From NCBI RefSeq assembly GCF_004357765.1, contig NZ_SMTE01000007.1:62001-126000 (forward strand): a stretch of 64,000 nucleotides of DNA, read 5' to 3'. The position numbers and the translations under genes are program-made. Every line of letters begins with the position of its first letter. Position 1 is the stretch's first letter. The notes under the pieces were generated by a model. That model was not told where the DNA came from. It ran no database searches and saw only the letters and a list, made by a program, of their open reading frames with translations. Positions 37,397 through 46,026 of the stretch are shown piece by piece. Source of the DNA: Pseudomonas putida. Lineage in GTDB: Bacteria > Pseudomonadota > Gammaproteobacteria > Pseudomonadales > Pseudomonadaceae.

Positions 37397-38329
37397 ATGC
37401 GCGTTCTGATCGTCGAACAGGATCATGCCAACTACGCTCGCCTGCTGGGCGAGGCGGCACCGGACCTGGAAATCCTCACCAGCGGCGACTCCGCCGAACT
37501 GGCGCAGTTGGCGCCGCAATGTCCGGTCTGGCTTGGCCAGCCCGACCTGCTGGCGACCTTGCTGCGCCAAGGCCACAAACCCCAGTGGATGCAGTCGACC
37601 TGGGCCGGTATCACCCCGTTGCTGGCCCAAGGACTGCCTCGCGATTACCGCTTGAGCCGCGCCGTGGGCATCTTTGGCCAGGTGATGGCCGAGTACATGC
37701 TCACCTACATGCTCGGTCATGAGCGCGAGGTGCTGTCGCGTCTGGTCAGTCAGGTGGAGCGACGCTGGGACGATCGACCGGGCGTCAGCCTGGAAGGGCG
37801 CAGGGTACTGATCGTCGGTACCGGCGATATCGGCCAGCGCGTGGCGCAGTTCCTCCAGCCGTTCGGCGTCACCCTGTATGGCGTGGCCAGCAGCGCCCGC
37901 GAGCTGGCGCCGTTCGTCGAGGTGGCCGGGCTGGAGGCGTTGCCGCGTCTGGTCGGCCAGGTCGACTACGTGCTCAATCTGCTGCCCGATACCCCGGCCA
38001 CCCATGACCTCTACGATGCTGCCTTGTTCAAGTGCTTCAACCCCAGCGCGTTGTTCATCAATGCCGGGCGTGGGGTGGCGGTGGTCGACGCCGATCTGGT
38101 CGAGGCACTCAAGCAGGGGCACCTGGCAGGGGCGGTGATCGACGTCTGCCGCCAGGAACCTCTGCCCCAGCGCCACCCATTCTGGACGGCCTGGGGCCTG
38201 CTGCTGACCGGGCACAGCTCGGCGCCGACTTCGCCACAGGCGATGGTGCGGTTGTTCGTCGAGAATGCGCAGGCCTTCGCGGCCGGGCAGGCGATAAGGG
38301 GGGAAGTGGACTTCGAGCGCGGTTATTGA
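37397..38329 (+). CDS. D-isomer-specific 2-hydroxyacid dehydrogenase (NAD(P)-dependent)
   Basis: A 310-residue protein. ATG 37397 (MRVLIVEQD) is preferred; a GTG 8 codons upstream is in frame. The nucleotide-binding motif RVLIVGTGDIGQRVAQFL, the arginine in FINAGRGVAVVD and AVIDVCRQEPLPQRHPFW show the 2-hydroxyacid dehydrogenase fold. The histidine of the usual HPFW loop is present. It resembles glyoxylate/hydroxypyruvate reductase A-type enzymes. The natural substrate is unclear. Confidence 0.87.
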   Translation: MRVLIVEQDHANYARLLGEAAPDLEILTSGDSAELAQLAPQCPVWLGQPDLLATLLRQGHKPQWMQSTWAGITPLLAQGLPRDYRLSRAVGIFGQVMAEYMLTYMLGHEREVLSRLVSQVERRWDDRPGVSLEGRRVLIVGTGDIGQRVAQFLQPFGVTLYGVASSARELAPFVEVAGLEALPRLVGQVDYVLNLLPDTPATHDLYDAALFKCFNPSALFINAGRGVAVVDADLVEALKQGHLAGAVIDVCRQEPLPQRHPFWTAWGLLLTGHSSAPTSPQAMVRLFVENAQAFAAGQAIRGEVDFERGY

Positions 38330-38444
38330 CTCGGAAGCGGGCCGCCGACGGACACTGACAAGCGGTCTGGCGTTGCCGCAGGCCAGGCTCTAGACTGGCG
38401 CCGCCGCACGCCGCGGCCTGAAGATGACGCAGGAAATACGTGTG

Positions 38445-38894
38445 ATGAACGCTGACAGCGCGCCGTTCTGGCGGCGCAAGACCCTCGAACAACTCGACCC
38501 GCAAGAATGGGAGTCGCTGTGTGACGGCTGCGGGTTGTGCTGTTTGCAAAAGCTCGAGGACGAGGACGACAACAGCGTTTACTACACGCGCATCGCCTGC
38601 AAGCTGCTCGACCTGCAGAGTTGCCAGTGCAGCGACTATCCGAACCGTTTCGCCCAGGTGCCGGACTGCATTCAGCTCACCCCCGGCAAGGCCGACCAGT
38701 TCAAGTGGTTACCGAGCACCTGTGGCTACCGCCTGGTCAGCGAAGGCAAGGACCTGCCGGCGTGGCATCACCTGGTGTGCGGCGATCGTTCGCAAGTGCA
38801 TGAGCAGCGTATTTCCCAGTCGGGGCGTATGCTCAGCGAACATGAGGTGGACGAGGACGACTGGGAAGACCACCTGATTTTCCGCGCCAGCTGA
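38445..38894 (+). CDS. YcgN-family cysteine-cluster protein (UPF0260)
   Basis: A 149-residue protein. ATG 38445 has AGGAA upstream and gives the length I know for Pseudomonas members; ATG 38424 would add 7 residues. Cysteines in [33 protein letters not shown] and STCGYRL form the CxxCxxCC-type cluster of the family, which probably binds metal or iron-sulfur. The function is unknown. Confidence 0.9.
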   Translation: MNADSAPFWRRKTLEQLDPQEWESLCDGCGLCCLQKLEDEDDNSVYYTRIACKLLDLQSCQCSDYPNRFAQVPDCIQLTPGKADQFKWLPSTCGYRLVSEGKDLPAWHHLVCGDRSQVHEQRISQSGRMLSEHEVDEDDWEDHLIFRAS

Positions 38895-38934
38895 TCGGCG
38901 CGGACTTCGTCTGCGCGAAACAAGGAGTTTCTGA

Positions 38935-40146
38935 ATGCGTCGTAGCCAGCGGTTGTTGCTCCTTTGCCTGGTGGCCTGTTCGCCGGCCTGGGCCAAGAAA
39001 GTCGATCTGGACTATCAAGTGCGCCTGCTTCCGGCCAATGGTCAGGCTGAAGTCCGCCTGACCCTGTCCGAGGGCAGTGCCGTGCGCAGCCTGGACTTCG
39101 ACCTGGGCAAGGCTGGGGCCTACAGCGGTTTTCTCGCCGACGGCCAGTGGCAAGAGAAGGGCGAGCGTGGGGTATGGCACCCGGCAGCGGGCAAGACCAG
39201 CCTCAGCTACCGGGTACAGCTGGACCAGCGCCTGCGCAGCGGCGCTTATTCCTCACGCATCACACCGCACTGGGCGCTGTTCCTCGGCGACCAACTGGTG
39301 CCACCGGCACGCCTCGATCAACAGGACGGCACCGAGTTGGTAGCGCGTCTGGCTTTCGACCTGCCCGACGATTGGAAGAGCATCGAAACCTCCTGGCCAC
39401 GCATCGGCAAGGACAAATTCCGCGTCGACAACGTCTCGCGGCTGTTCGACCGCCCGACCGGCTGGATGCTGGCAGGCGACCTGGGCAGCCGTCGCGCGCG
39501 CCTGGGTGATACCGACGTCACCGTGGCGGCGCCGGTGGGGCAGGGGATGCGAAGGATGGATAGCCTGACCCTGCTCACTTTCGTCTGGCCGCACTTGCAG
39601 GCTGTATTCCCGCGCAATCCGCCGAAACTGCTCCTGGTTGGCGCGCGCGACGGCATGTGGCGCGGCGCAATGGCGGCGCATGGTTCCTTGTACCTGCACA
39701 GTGCAAGGCCGATGGTCAGCGAGAACGGCAGCAGCCCTCTGCTGCGGGAAGTGGTGCAATTGTTCGCGCAAATTCGCCCGCGTACTGGCAGCGACTGGCT
39801 AGGCGAAAGCCTGACCGACTATTACGCCAACGAATTGTTGCGCCGGGCAGGGGGCATCAGCGATGACCGCTATGAGGTGTGGCAGGCGCGCCTGCAGAAG
39901 CGCGCCGCCAAAGTCACCGAACTGCGTGCCGCCCAGGCGACCCCGGGCCAAGTGGCGCGGGGCATCTTGCTGTTGCAGGCGCTGGACAAGGAAATCCGTA
40001 TCCATACCCAGGCCAAGCGCTCGCTGGACGATGTGGCCCAGGCCCTGATGCGCCTGCCCAGCGTCAGCACCGAGGAGTTCGTGCAGATCAGCGAAAGCGT
40101 GCTGGGGCGCCACTCCGAGGTGTTGCAGAGCAAGGTGTTGCGGTAG
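38935..40146 (+). CDS. Exported M61-peptidase-like protein lacking the HEXXH zinc motif
   Basis: A 403-residue protein with a signal peptide (residues 1-20, LVACSPAWAK) and AGGAG-type ribosome-binding site. The first 200 residues are beta-rich, like the N-terminal domain of M61/M1 aminopeptidases. Residues 271-275 read REVVQ where these enzymes have HEXXH, followed by SDWLGESLTDYYANELLRRAG, the counterpart of their W-x-x-E-G-x-T-x-Y-Y helix. Both zinc histidines are thus replaced. It is probably a catalytically inactive periplasmic or exported paralogue. The family match is by eye and not certain. Confidence 0.65.
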   Translation: MRRSQRLLLLCLVACSPAWAKKVDLDYQVRLLPANGQAEVRLTLSEGSAVRSLDFDLGKAGAYSGFLADGQWQEKGERGVWHPAAGKTSLSYRVQLDQRLRSGAYSSRITPHWALFLGDQLVPPARLDQQDGTELVARLAFDLPDDWKSIETSWPRIGKDKFRVDNVSRLFDRPTGWMLAGDLGSRRARLGDTDVTVAAPVGQGMRRMDSLTLLTFVWPHLQAVFPRNPPKLLLVGARDGMWRGAMAAHGSLYLHSARPMVSENGSSPLLREVVQLFAQIRPRTGSDWLGESLTDYYANELLRRAGGISDDRYEVWQARLQKRAAKVTELRAAQATPGQVARGILLLQALDKEIRIHTQAKRSLDDVAQALMRLPSVSTEEFVQISESVLGRHSEVLQSKVLR

Positions 40147-40164
40147 GGCACAGGCACTGAACCA

Positions 40165-40506
40165 TCACATACCCGGCAATGGGTCCTTGCCGGTCACCGT
40201 CACCCCTTCGGTCGCGGCCTTGGCGCTGTCCTTCAAGGCTTTGAGTTCCTCGGCACTGCGCTCGATGTCCGCTTTCAAACCGTTGTACTCCTGGCGATGG
40301 CGCTGCCACCAAGCCTTGGTCGAGCAATGTCCACTGACGCCCCGGGCCAGAGCCAGGCCGCCCACGGCGATTTGCAGCAGCCCCAGCAGGCCGCCGTGGC
40401 GCAGCCCCTTGCTGATCATCAGGGCTCCCCCGGCCAGTGAACTTGCTCGTTCCAGCCCATGGACGTTGTGGTCCCGCGAGGTTGCAGCGCTATGGATATC
40501 CAGCAT
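40165..40506 (-). CDS. DUF2892-type small membrane protein
   Basis: A 113-residue protein with start ATG 40506 after AAGGAG. ERASSLAGGALMISKGLRHGGLLGLLQIAVGGLALARGVSGHCS is the pattern of DUF2892 (YgaP-like membrane hairpin): two short hydrophobic helices rich in glycine. A charged helix follows (about 70-100: EYNGLKADIERSAEELKALKDSAK). The function is unknown. It is convergent with the M61-like gene, only 18 bases apart. Confidence 0.75.
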   Translation of the reverse strand: MLDIHSAATSRDHNVHGLERASSLAGGALMISKGLRHGGLLGLLQIAVGGLALARGVSGHCSTKAWWQRHRQEYNGLKADIERSAEELKALKDSAKAATEGVTVTGKDPLPGM

Positions 40507-40640
40507 GGCGAGGTCTCCTTGTGAAGTGTAAGCAGCTGACCTGCAGGGCGACGCTGGCGTTCCTTTGGCGTGCCAAATGGTACGCGGTCCCTATTTTTTG
40601 GCGGGTGATGGACCGACACCGAAGGGTCGGCCGCTTTCGT

Positions 40641-41111
40641 TTACTTGAACTTTGGCCCTGAGCGGGTATTGAGACCCTTGGCCAGCCGGTCATACAGCAC
40701 GACGTTCACCGTAGCCGCCAGGTTCATGCAGCCCTCGGTGGGGATGTAGATCGTCTCTTCGCACCACCCACGCACTTCTTCGCTCAACGTGCCGTCCTCT
40801 GGTCCGAAAATGTAGATGGCACGGTCGGGGTGGGTATATTCGGGCAGGGCCCGTGCGCCCTCGACCAGTTCCACGGCGACGGGCGTGCAGCCCAAGGGAA
40901 TGATGCGCTGTAGATCGTCGATGCCGATCAGCGGAATGTCGTAGTGCACGCGCTTGGTGTCGGTGACGAAGTCACGCGCCCGCTCATAGCGCTTGCCGGT
41001 GTAGAACACCGAGTTGACGCCGTAGCAACCCGCCGCGCGCATCACCGAACCGACGTTCTCTGCAGACTTGGGGTTGAACAGGCCGATGCAGCTGTACCGT
41101 TTGTTTGCCAC
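40641..41111 (-). CDS. SpoU/TrmH-family RNA methyltransferase
   Basis: A 156-residue SPOUT protein: N-terminal GLFNPKSAENVGSVMRAAGCYGV (motif 1), IFGPEDGTLSEEV (motif 2) and IPTEGCMNLAATVNVVLYDRL (motif 3, the trefoil knot that binds SAM). The size and lack of an extra RNA-binding domain fit a minimal tRNA or rRNA 2'-O-methyltransferase like TrmL, but the target nucleotide is not predictable. Confidence 0.88.
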   Translation of the reverse strand: MANKRYSCIGLFNPKSAENVGSVMRAAGCYGVNSVFYTGKRYERARDFVTDTKRVHYDIPLIGIDDLQRIIPLGCTPVAVELVEGARALPEYTHPDRAIYIFGPEDGTLSEEVRGWCEETIYIPTEGCMNLAATVNVVLYDRLAKGLNTRSGPKFK

Positions 41112-41183
41112 GTGCCGGGGCCCTTCACGAAAAAACCGCGATTATACGGGCTGGCCGGCGCCAGCGGGGGGCTGTGGTGACGG

Positions 41184-41555
41184 CTAGTCTTTCTTCATCA
41201 GGCCAGCGAGGCCGGCGAACGGGTTGTGGGTGGCCTTGGCGATGCTCGGGGTACTGGTGGAACCTTCGCTGAAGTACTGCTGGTCGGTGTAGCGCGAGTG
41301 CTCGTTGTCGTGGCAGTACAGGCACAACAGCTCCCAGTTGGAACCGTCCTGCGGGTTGTTGTCGTGGTTGTGGTCGCGATGGTGCACGGTCAGCTCGCTC
41401 AGACGTTTGCCGGAAAACTCGCGGGCGCAGCGGCCGCAGACGTGCGGGTACATTTTCAGCGCCTTGTCGCGGTAGCCCATTTCCTTGTCGCGCTTGGCGT
41501 CGGCGAGGATGCGGTCGAGGCGGGCGGTGGCGGCAGAAGTGGAGGCCGAGCTCAT
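41184..41555 (-). CDS. YajD-family HNH nuclease
   Basis: A 123-residue protein with GAAGGA before ATG 41555. Zinc cysteines CGRCAREF and CLYCHDNEH bracket the HNH core LTVHHRDHNHDNNPQDGSNWELLC. YajD proteins are small, widely conserved, single-domain HNH nucleases without a known role. The C-terminal tail (THNPFAGLAGLMKKD) is also conserved. It stands alone between housekeeping genes. Confidence 0.9.
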   Translation of the reverse strand: MSSASTSAATARLDRILADAKRDKEMGYRDKALKMYPHVCGRCAREFSGKRLSELTVHHRDHNHDNNPQDGSNWELLCLYCHDNEHSRYTDQQYFSEGSTSTPSIAKATHNPFAGLAGLMKKD

Positions 41556-41685
41556 GGTGTTTCCTTCGTTGTATTCAGGCGATGACGGTTATGGCTTGAG
41601 TCTAGCGCGCTTGCCGGGCCGTCGGACAGGCGAAAAGGTGATTATCGGCGTAGCCTGTAGGAAGGTTACCGACAGGAGGTTGCTG

Positions 41686-41967
41686 ATGTTTCGTGCGATC
41701 CTCGCCGCGTTGCTCGTGGCTTGCGTCTCATTTGCCCAGGCAGCGGCCACGCCACCACGGCTCACCACGCCAGTGCCGGGCGCACCCGGTACTCCGACGC
41801 CCACGCCTTACCCGCAGATCACTCCGAGCACGCCGCCCAAGGCCTACGACAGCCAGCCCGGAGCGCCGCTGTTGCCGCCGATGCCGGTCCCAGGGCCGCC
41901 CAGGGACCAGCCTCTGCCTGGCTTGCACCAGGACCCGCCGAAAGCGCCGGTCCAAGACGATGACTGA
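41686..41967 (+). CDS. Small exported proline-rich protein
   Basis: A 93-residue protein with an excellent ribosome-binding site (AGGAGGT) before ATG 41686. Residues 1-19 form a signal peptide (MFRAILAALLVACVSFAQA). The rest is about a third proline, with TPVPGAPGTPTPTPYP and GAPLLPPMPVPGPP, and is probably unfolded in the periplasm. No domain is recognised. Confidence 0.8.
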   Translation: MFRAILAALLVACVSFAQAAATPPRLTTPVPGAPGTPTPTPYPQITPSTPPKAYDSQPGAPLLPPMPVPGPPRDQPLPGLHQDPPKAPVQDDD

Positions 41968-41972
41968 CGGCG

Positions 41973-44015
41973 TTACACCACACCCAGCTCGTTGAGTACG
42001 AAGGCATATTCCAGGGCCACGTCGCGCAGCCCCTGGTAGCGTCCGCTCATACCACCGTGCCCTGCGCCCATCTCGGTCTTGAGCAGCAACAGATTGTCGT
42101 CGGTTTTGCAGGTGCGCAGGCGTGCCACCCACTTGGCCGCTTCCCAGTACTGCACACGGCTGTCGTTGTAGCCGGCCACCACCAGCATGGCCGGGTAATC
42201 CTGGTGCTTGACGTTCTCGTATGGCGCGTAGGCTTTGATGCGCGCATGCACCTGAGGGTCCTCGGGGTTGCCCCATTCGTCGTATTCGGTGACGGTCAAC
42301 GGCAGGTCGGGATCGAGCATGGTGTTGAGCACGTCGACGAACGGCACTTCGGCGATGGCGCAGCGGAACAGCGCCGGGCGCAAGTTGAGCACCGCGCCCA
42401 TCAGCAGGCCGCCGGCGCTGCCGCCGCTGATGGCCAGCCGCTCGGCGCTCGTCACGCCCTGGGCGATCAGGTGTTCGGCGCAGGCGATGAAATCGCCGAA
42501 GCTGTTGTGCTTGTGCTCCTGCTTGCCGGCGCGGTACCAGGCCTCGCCCAGTTCACCGCCGCCGCGTACATGGGCGATGGCAAAGCCCACGCCACGCTCC
42601 AACAGGCTCAGGCGGGCATGGGAGAACCACGGGTCGAGGCTTTCGCCATAAGCGCCATAGCCATAAAGATAGAGTGGCACGGCCTGGCCGACATCCTGGC
42701 GTCGGCGTACCAGGCTGATCGGCACCTGGGTGCCGTCCGCTGCGGTGGCCCAGAGGCGTTCGCTGACATAGTCGTCGGCATCGAAGGGGCCGAGTACCGG
42801 GGTTTGCTTGAGTACTGCCTGCTCTCCCGTGGCCAATGTCAGCTGACGGACCTGGGCCGGGCGATTGAGCGCTTCGTAGCGCAGGCGGATACGGTGGCTG
42901 GCGAACTCCAGGCTGTCCTGGACATACAGGCTGTAGGCCGCGTCCGGCAGCTCGACCCGGTACGCCGGCAGGCCCTCGGGACGTACTTCGATGATCGGCA
43001 GGCCGCCCTCGCGCAGGCTCAGGGTCAGGGCTTCGGCATTCAGGCTCAGACCTTCGAGCATCACATCGTCGCGGTGGGCGACCAGTACCTGCCACTGCTC
43101 GCGGGACGGCGGCTGATCAGCGGGCGCCTGGTAGAGGGCGAAATTAATACCGGCCTGGTTGCTGCGGATGAACCAGCGCCACTGGCCTTCGAGCTGACCG
43201 TGATCGGGGAAATACTCATGGCCTTCGACCCGGGGGGCCAGGCAGACGAACGCGGCTTGCGGGGTCTGGGCGTCGAGTACCCAGGCCTCGCTGGTGGTCT
43301 TGCTGTTGAGCAGCAACACCAATTGGCGTTCGGAGCTGGTCCGATAGCAATGCAGGAAGAAACGGCCGTCCGGCTCCTCGAATACGTCGTGGGCCCCGGT
43401 TTCGCCCAGGGTGTGACGACGCAGGCGCCAGGGGCGGTGGGTGTCATCCAGTTCGGCGAAGAACAGCGTCTGGCTGTCGTTGGCCCAGGTCATGCTGCCA
43501 TCGCAGTCGTCGAAGGGCAGGGTGGTCAGCTTGCCGTTTTCCAAGTCCTTGACGTAGAGGGTGTAGATCTCGTCGCCGCTGGTATCCAGGCTGTAGGCCA
43601 GCAGTCGGTGGTCGGGGCTGACGTTGAAGGCACCGAGGGCGAGGAAGCCGCCGTTGGCCAGGACGTTGGGGTCGAGCAGCAACTGTTCATGACTTTCATC
43701 GACCGTGTTCGAGTCATCGGCTGGGCGCGGGCAGCGATAGTGGCGCGGGTATTCGTCGCCAGCGGTGGTGCGGGTGTAATAGAGGTAAGGCCCCCACGGG
43801 GAGGGCAACGACAGGTCGGTTTCCTTGATACGGCCCTTGATTTCCTCGAACAATTGCTCGCGCAGGGCCGCCTGGTCGGCCAGGCAGGCCTCCTGGTAGG
43901 CGTTCTCGGCCTGCAGGTATTCGAGCACCTCTGGGCTGTCGCGGCGCTGCAGCCAGGCATAAGGATCGGCGGCCTGCTCCTGGCGGGCGACGGGGGGCTG
44001 GGGCTTGGTCGGCAT
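41973..44015 (-). CDS. ptrB: Oligopeptidase B
   Basis: A 680-residue S9 family serine peptidase that cuts short peptides after basic residues. ATG 44015 (MPTKPQPPVARQEQ) is preferred over the extended reading at 44048. The N-terminal beta-propeller covers about residues 70-400. The catalytic domain carries YGAYGESLDPWFSHARLSLLERG, the nucleophile motif SGGSAGGLLMG, the Asp region AGYNDSRVQYWE and the His in GAGHGGMSGR. The EYDEWGNPEDPQ loop is typical of oligopeptidase B. It is monocistronic and divergent from the membrane-protein gene at 44109. Confidence 0.95.
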   Translation of the reverse strand: MPTKPQPPVARQEQAADPYAWLQRRDSPEVLEYLQAENAYQEACLADQAALREQLFEEIKGRIKETDLSLPSPWGPYLYYTRTTAGDEYPRHYRCPRPADDSNTVDESHEQLLLDPNVLANGGFLALGAFNVSPDHRLLAYSLDTSGDEIYTLYVKDLENGKLTTLPFDDCDGSMTWANDSQTLFFAELDDTHRPWRLRRHTLGETGAHDVFEEPDGRFFLHCYRTSSERQLVLLLNSKTTSEAWVLDAQTPQAAFVCLAPRVEGHEYFPDHGQLEGQWRWFIRSNQAGINFALYQAPADQPPSREQWQVLVAHRDDVMLEGLSLNAEALTLSLREGGLPIIEVRPEGLPAYRVELPDAAYSLYVQDSLEFASHRIRLRYEALNRPAQVRQLTLATGEQAVLKQTPVLGPFDADDYVSERLWATAADGTQVPISLVRRRQDVGQAVPLYLYGYGAYGESLDPWFSHARLSLLERGVGFAIAHVRGGGELGEAWYRAGKQEHKHNSFGDFIACAEHLIAQGVTSAERLAISGGSAGGLLMGAVLNLRPALFRCAIAEVPFVDVLNTMLDPDLPLTVTEYDEWGNPEDPQVHARIKAYAPYENVKHQDYPAMLVVAGYNDSRVQYWEAAKWVARLRTCKTDDNLLLLKTEMGAGHGGMSGRYQGLRDVALEYAFVLNELGVV

Positions 44016-44108
44016 CGGTGATCTCGTAGGCGGGGGGCAGGCAAACACTGCCTGCGCCCGTAAAAGTGTTTATCATAGGCCTCTCTTTGCCTGGCTTGCA
44101 CGAACACC

Positions 44109-44603
44109 ATGACCGAGAACGACTATACCCTGGCCTGGGGCCTGTACCTCGTGGCCGCCCTGGGCTGCCTGTGGGTGAGCTTCAAACTCACCGGCTGGAT
44201 GTGGCGCTGGCTGCGTGAACCGCTGCGGGTGATCGTGGCGGTATTGCTGCTGACCCCGACCATCGTCGACCCGGTCAAGGAAGCCTTCGCGCCGGCCCTT
44301 GCCATCACCACGCTCGACGTTGCCTTCAAGGTCGGCAACAACGCCTGGCGTGCGGTGTCCGACTTCGCCATGTACGGCCTGATCGCCTTTGCCCTGTACC
44401 TGCTGTTCGTGCTGCTGCGCTGGCCGTTGGAGAAACGCGCCCGCGAGCGCCGCGCCAACGCCGAGGCTGCCGCAGCGCGCCGGGCGCAGGAGGATGAGCA
44501 GGTGCTGGTCGACGCCCCGCTGGCCGCCGAGCCACGCAACCGTTACCGCGACGACCCGCCCGCAGCCGCGCCTGTCGGTGGCCGGGTCGAGCCGCGTTTG
44601 TAA
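44109..44603 (+). CDS. Conserved membrane protein of unknown function
   Basis: A 164-residue protein with hydrophobic helices near residues 9-28, 40-56 and 85-107, then a charged tail (EKRARERRANAEAAAARRAQEDEQ) that is likely cytoplasmic. No known domain is recognised. It ends 14 bases before the glutamine amidotransferase gene and is probably cotranscribed with it. Confidence 0.8.
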   Translation: MTENDYTLAWGLYLVAALGCLWVSFKLTGWMWRWLREPLRVIVAVLLLTPTIVDPVKEAFAPALAITTLDVAFKVGNNAWRAVSDFAMYGLIAFALYLLFVLLRWPLEKRARERRANAEAAAARRAQEDEQVLVDAPLAAEPRNRYRDDPPAAAPVGGRVEPRL

Positions 44604-44617
44604 GCGGAGTCAGCACC

Positions 44618-45391
44618 ATGTGCGAACTGCTGGGCATGAGCGCCAACGTCCCCACCGATATCGTCTTCAGCTTCACCGGGCTGATGCAGCGCGGCGGGCG
44701 TACCGGCCCGCACCGTGACGGCTGGGGCATCGGCTTCTACGAAGGCCGCGGCCTGCGTCTGTTCCAGGACCCGGCGGCGAGCAGCGAGTCGGAAGTCGCC
44801 AATCTGGTACAGCGTTACCCGATCAAGAGCGAGGTGGTCATCGGCCACATCCGCCAGGCCAACGTCGGTCGGGTGTGCCTGTCCAACACGCATCCGTTCG
44901 TACGCGAGATGTGGGGCCGCAACTGGTGCTTCGCGCACAACGGCCAACTGGCCGATTTCACCGCCCAGACGACCTTCTACCGGCCGGTGGGCGACACCGA
45001 CAGCGAAGCGGCGTTCTGTGATCTGCTCAACCGCATCCGCGCCGCTTTCCCCGAGCCCGTCGAGGTGGAACAGCTGCTGCCGGTATTGGTCGAAGCTTGT
45101 GCGCATTACCGGAGTAAAGGCGTTTTCAACTGCCTGCTCAGCGACGGCGACTGGCTGTTCTGCTTCTGCACGAGCAAACTGGTGCACATCACCCGTCGTG
45201 CCCCGTTTGGCGCTGCGCGCTTGAAGGATGTCGACCTGATCGTCGATTTCCACACGCAAACCACCCCCAACGACGTGGTCACGGTGATCGCCACCGAGCC
45301 GCTCACCGAGAACGAGACCTGGCACCGCTACGAGCCGGGCCAGTGGGCCCTGTGGCGGCACGGGGAGTGCGTTGCCCACGGCCAGAGCTAA
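44618..45391 (+). CDS. Class II glutamine amidotransferase (YafJ type)
   Basis: A 257-residue protein with the catalytic N-terminal cysteine exposed after Met removal (MCELLGMSAN). FTGLMQRGGRTGPHRDGWGIGFYEG, GHIRQANVGRVCLSNTHPF and FAHNGQLADF are the conserved Ntn-hydrolase glutaminase motifs. There is no synthase domain, as in YafJ/EgtC-like proteins, so the acceptor of the ammonia is unknown. It is the middle gene of a three-gene set. Confidence 0.9.
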   Translation: MCELLGMSANVPTDIVFSFTGLMQRGGRTGPHRDGWGIGFYEGRGLRLFQDPAASSESEVANLVQRYPIKSEVVIGHIRQANVGRVCLSNTHPFVREMWGRNWCFAHNGQLADFTAQTTFYRPVGDTDSEAAFCDLLNRIRAAFPEPVEVEQLLPVLVEACAHYRSKGVFNCLLSDGDWLFCFCTSKLVHITRRAPFGAARLKDVDLIVDFHTQTTPNDVVTVIATEPLTENETWHRYEPGQWALWRHGECVAHGQS

Positions 45392-45400
45392 GGATGCTGC

Positions 45401-45922
45401 ATGTTCAGAAGTTACCTGCGGTTGCTGCTGTTCACCTTCGGCCTGCTGGCCGGTATCCAGATCCCGGGGCTGATCACCGACTACAGCCAGCGGGTCGAGG
45501 CGCACCTGTTCGAGTCGCGCCAGGCGCTCGATGGTTTCAAGCAAACTGCCGAACGATTCTTCAAGGGCGACCTGCAGGCACTGCTGCGGCATTACCGCAG
45601 CAGTGACGACCCGGTATTCATCAGCGATGCCAACAGCATCGAGAGTCTGTTGCTGCGCAACCAGTTGTTCGAGGACGAGTGGCAGGCGTTGCAAGGTTCG
45701 TGGCTGAGCCGGACCTGGCATGTGCTGACCCAGGCCGACCCGCAATTGCGCGAAGAGACGCTCAAGGGCTACAGCTATCAGATCCTGCTGGTGCCCGAGG
45801 CGATCGGCTGGGGCATCGGTGTTGGATTCGTGCTGGCGTTCGTGGTCGAGAGCCTGCTGCTGGGGATCGGCTGGGTGATTCTCGGTGGGCGGCGGCGGGC
45901 GGTGAAAGAGAGCTGGCGCTGA
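45401..45922 (+). CDS. DUF2937 membrane protein
   Basis: A 173-residue protein starting 9 bases after the amidotransferase stop. One N-terminal helix (LRLLLFTFGLLAGIQIPGLI), a soluble middle region, and a C-terminal helix (IGWGIGVGFVLAFVVESLLLGIGWVIL) give an in-out-in hairpin. The family has no assigned role. A very stable palindrome follows. Confidence 0.82.
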   Translation: MFRSYLRLLLFTFGLLAGIQIPGLITDYSQRVEAHLFESRQALDGFKQTAERFFKGDLQALLRHYRSSDDPVFISDANSIESLLLRNQLFEDEWQALQGSWLSRTWHVLTQADPQLREETLKGYSYQILLVPEAIGWGIGVGFVLAFVVESLLLGIGWVILGGRRRAVKESWR

Positions 45923-45947
45923 GGTCGGCTGGAGTGTTGCAGTGTGG

Positions 45948-45988
45948 CGGATATCGAGCGCCGCCCGCGCGGCGGCGCTCGATATCCG
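45948..45988. terminator. 18-bp perfect palindrome between convergent genes
   Basis: CGGATATCGAGCGCCGCC, CGCGC, GGCGGCGCTCGATATCCG. Its sequence is unrelated to the REP family here. It sits between the convergent DUF2937 and VWA genes and lacks T tracts. Confidence 0.6.
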
Positions 45989-46026
45989 CACCCCCGCAAA
46001 ACCCAAGACCAACCTAGAACCTCCAG

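Noticed and set aside
42057-44021. 654-codon open frame on the plus strand opposite ptrB
   Set aside because: It is the antisense of a well-supported oligopeptidase B gene; long antisense frames are expected at this GC content and the translation has no recognisable domain.
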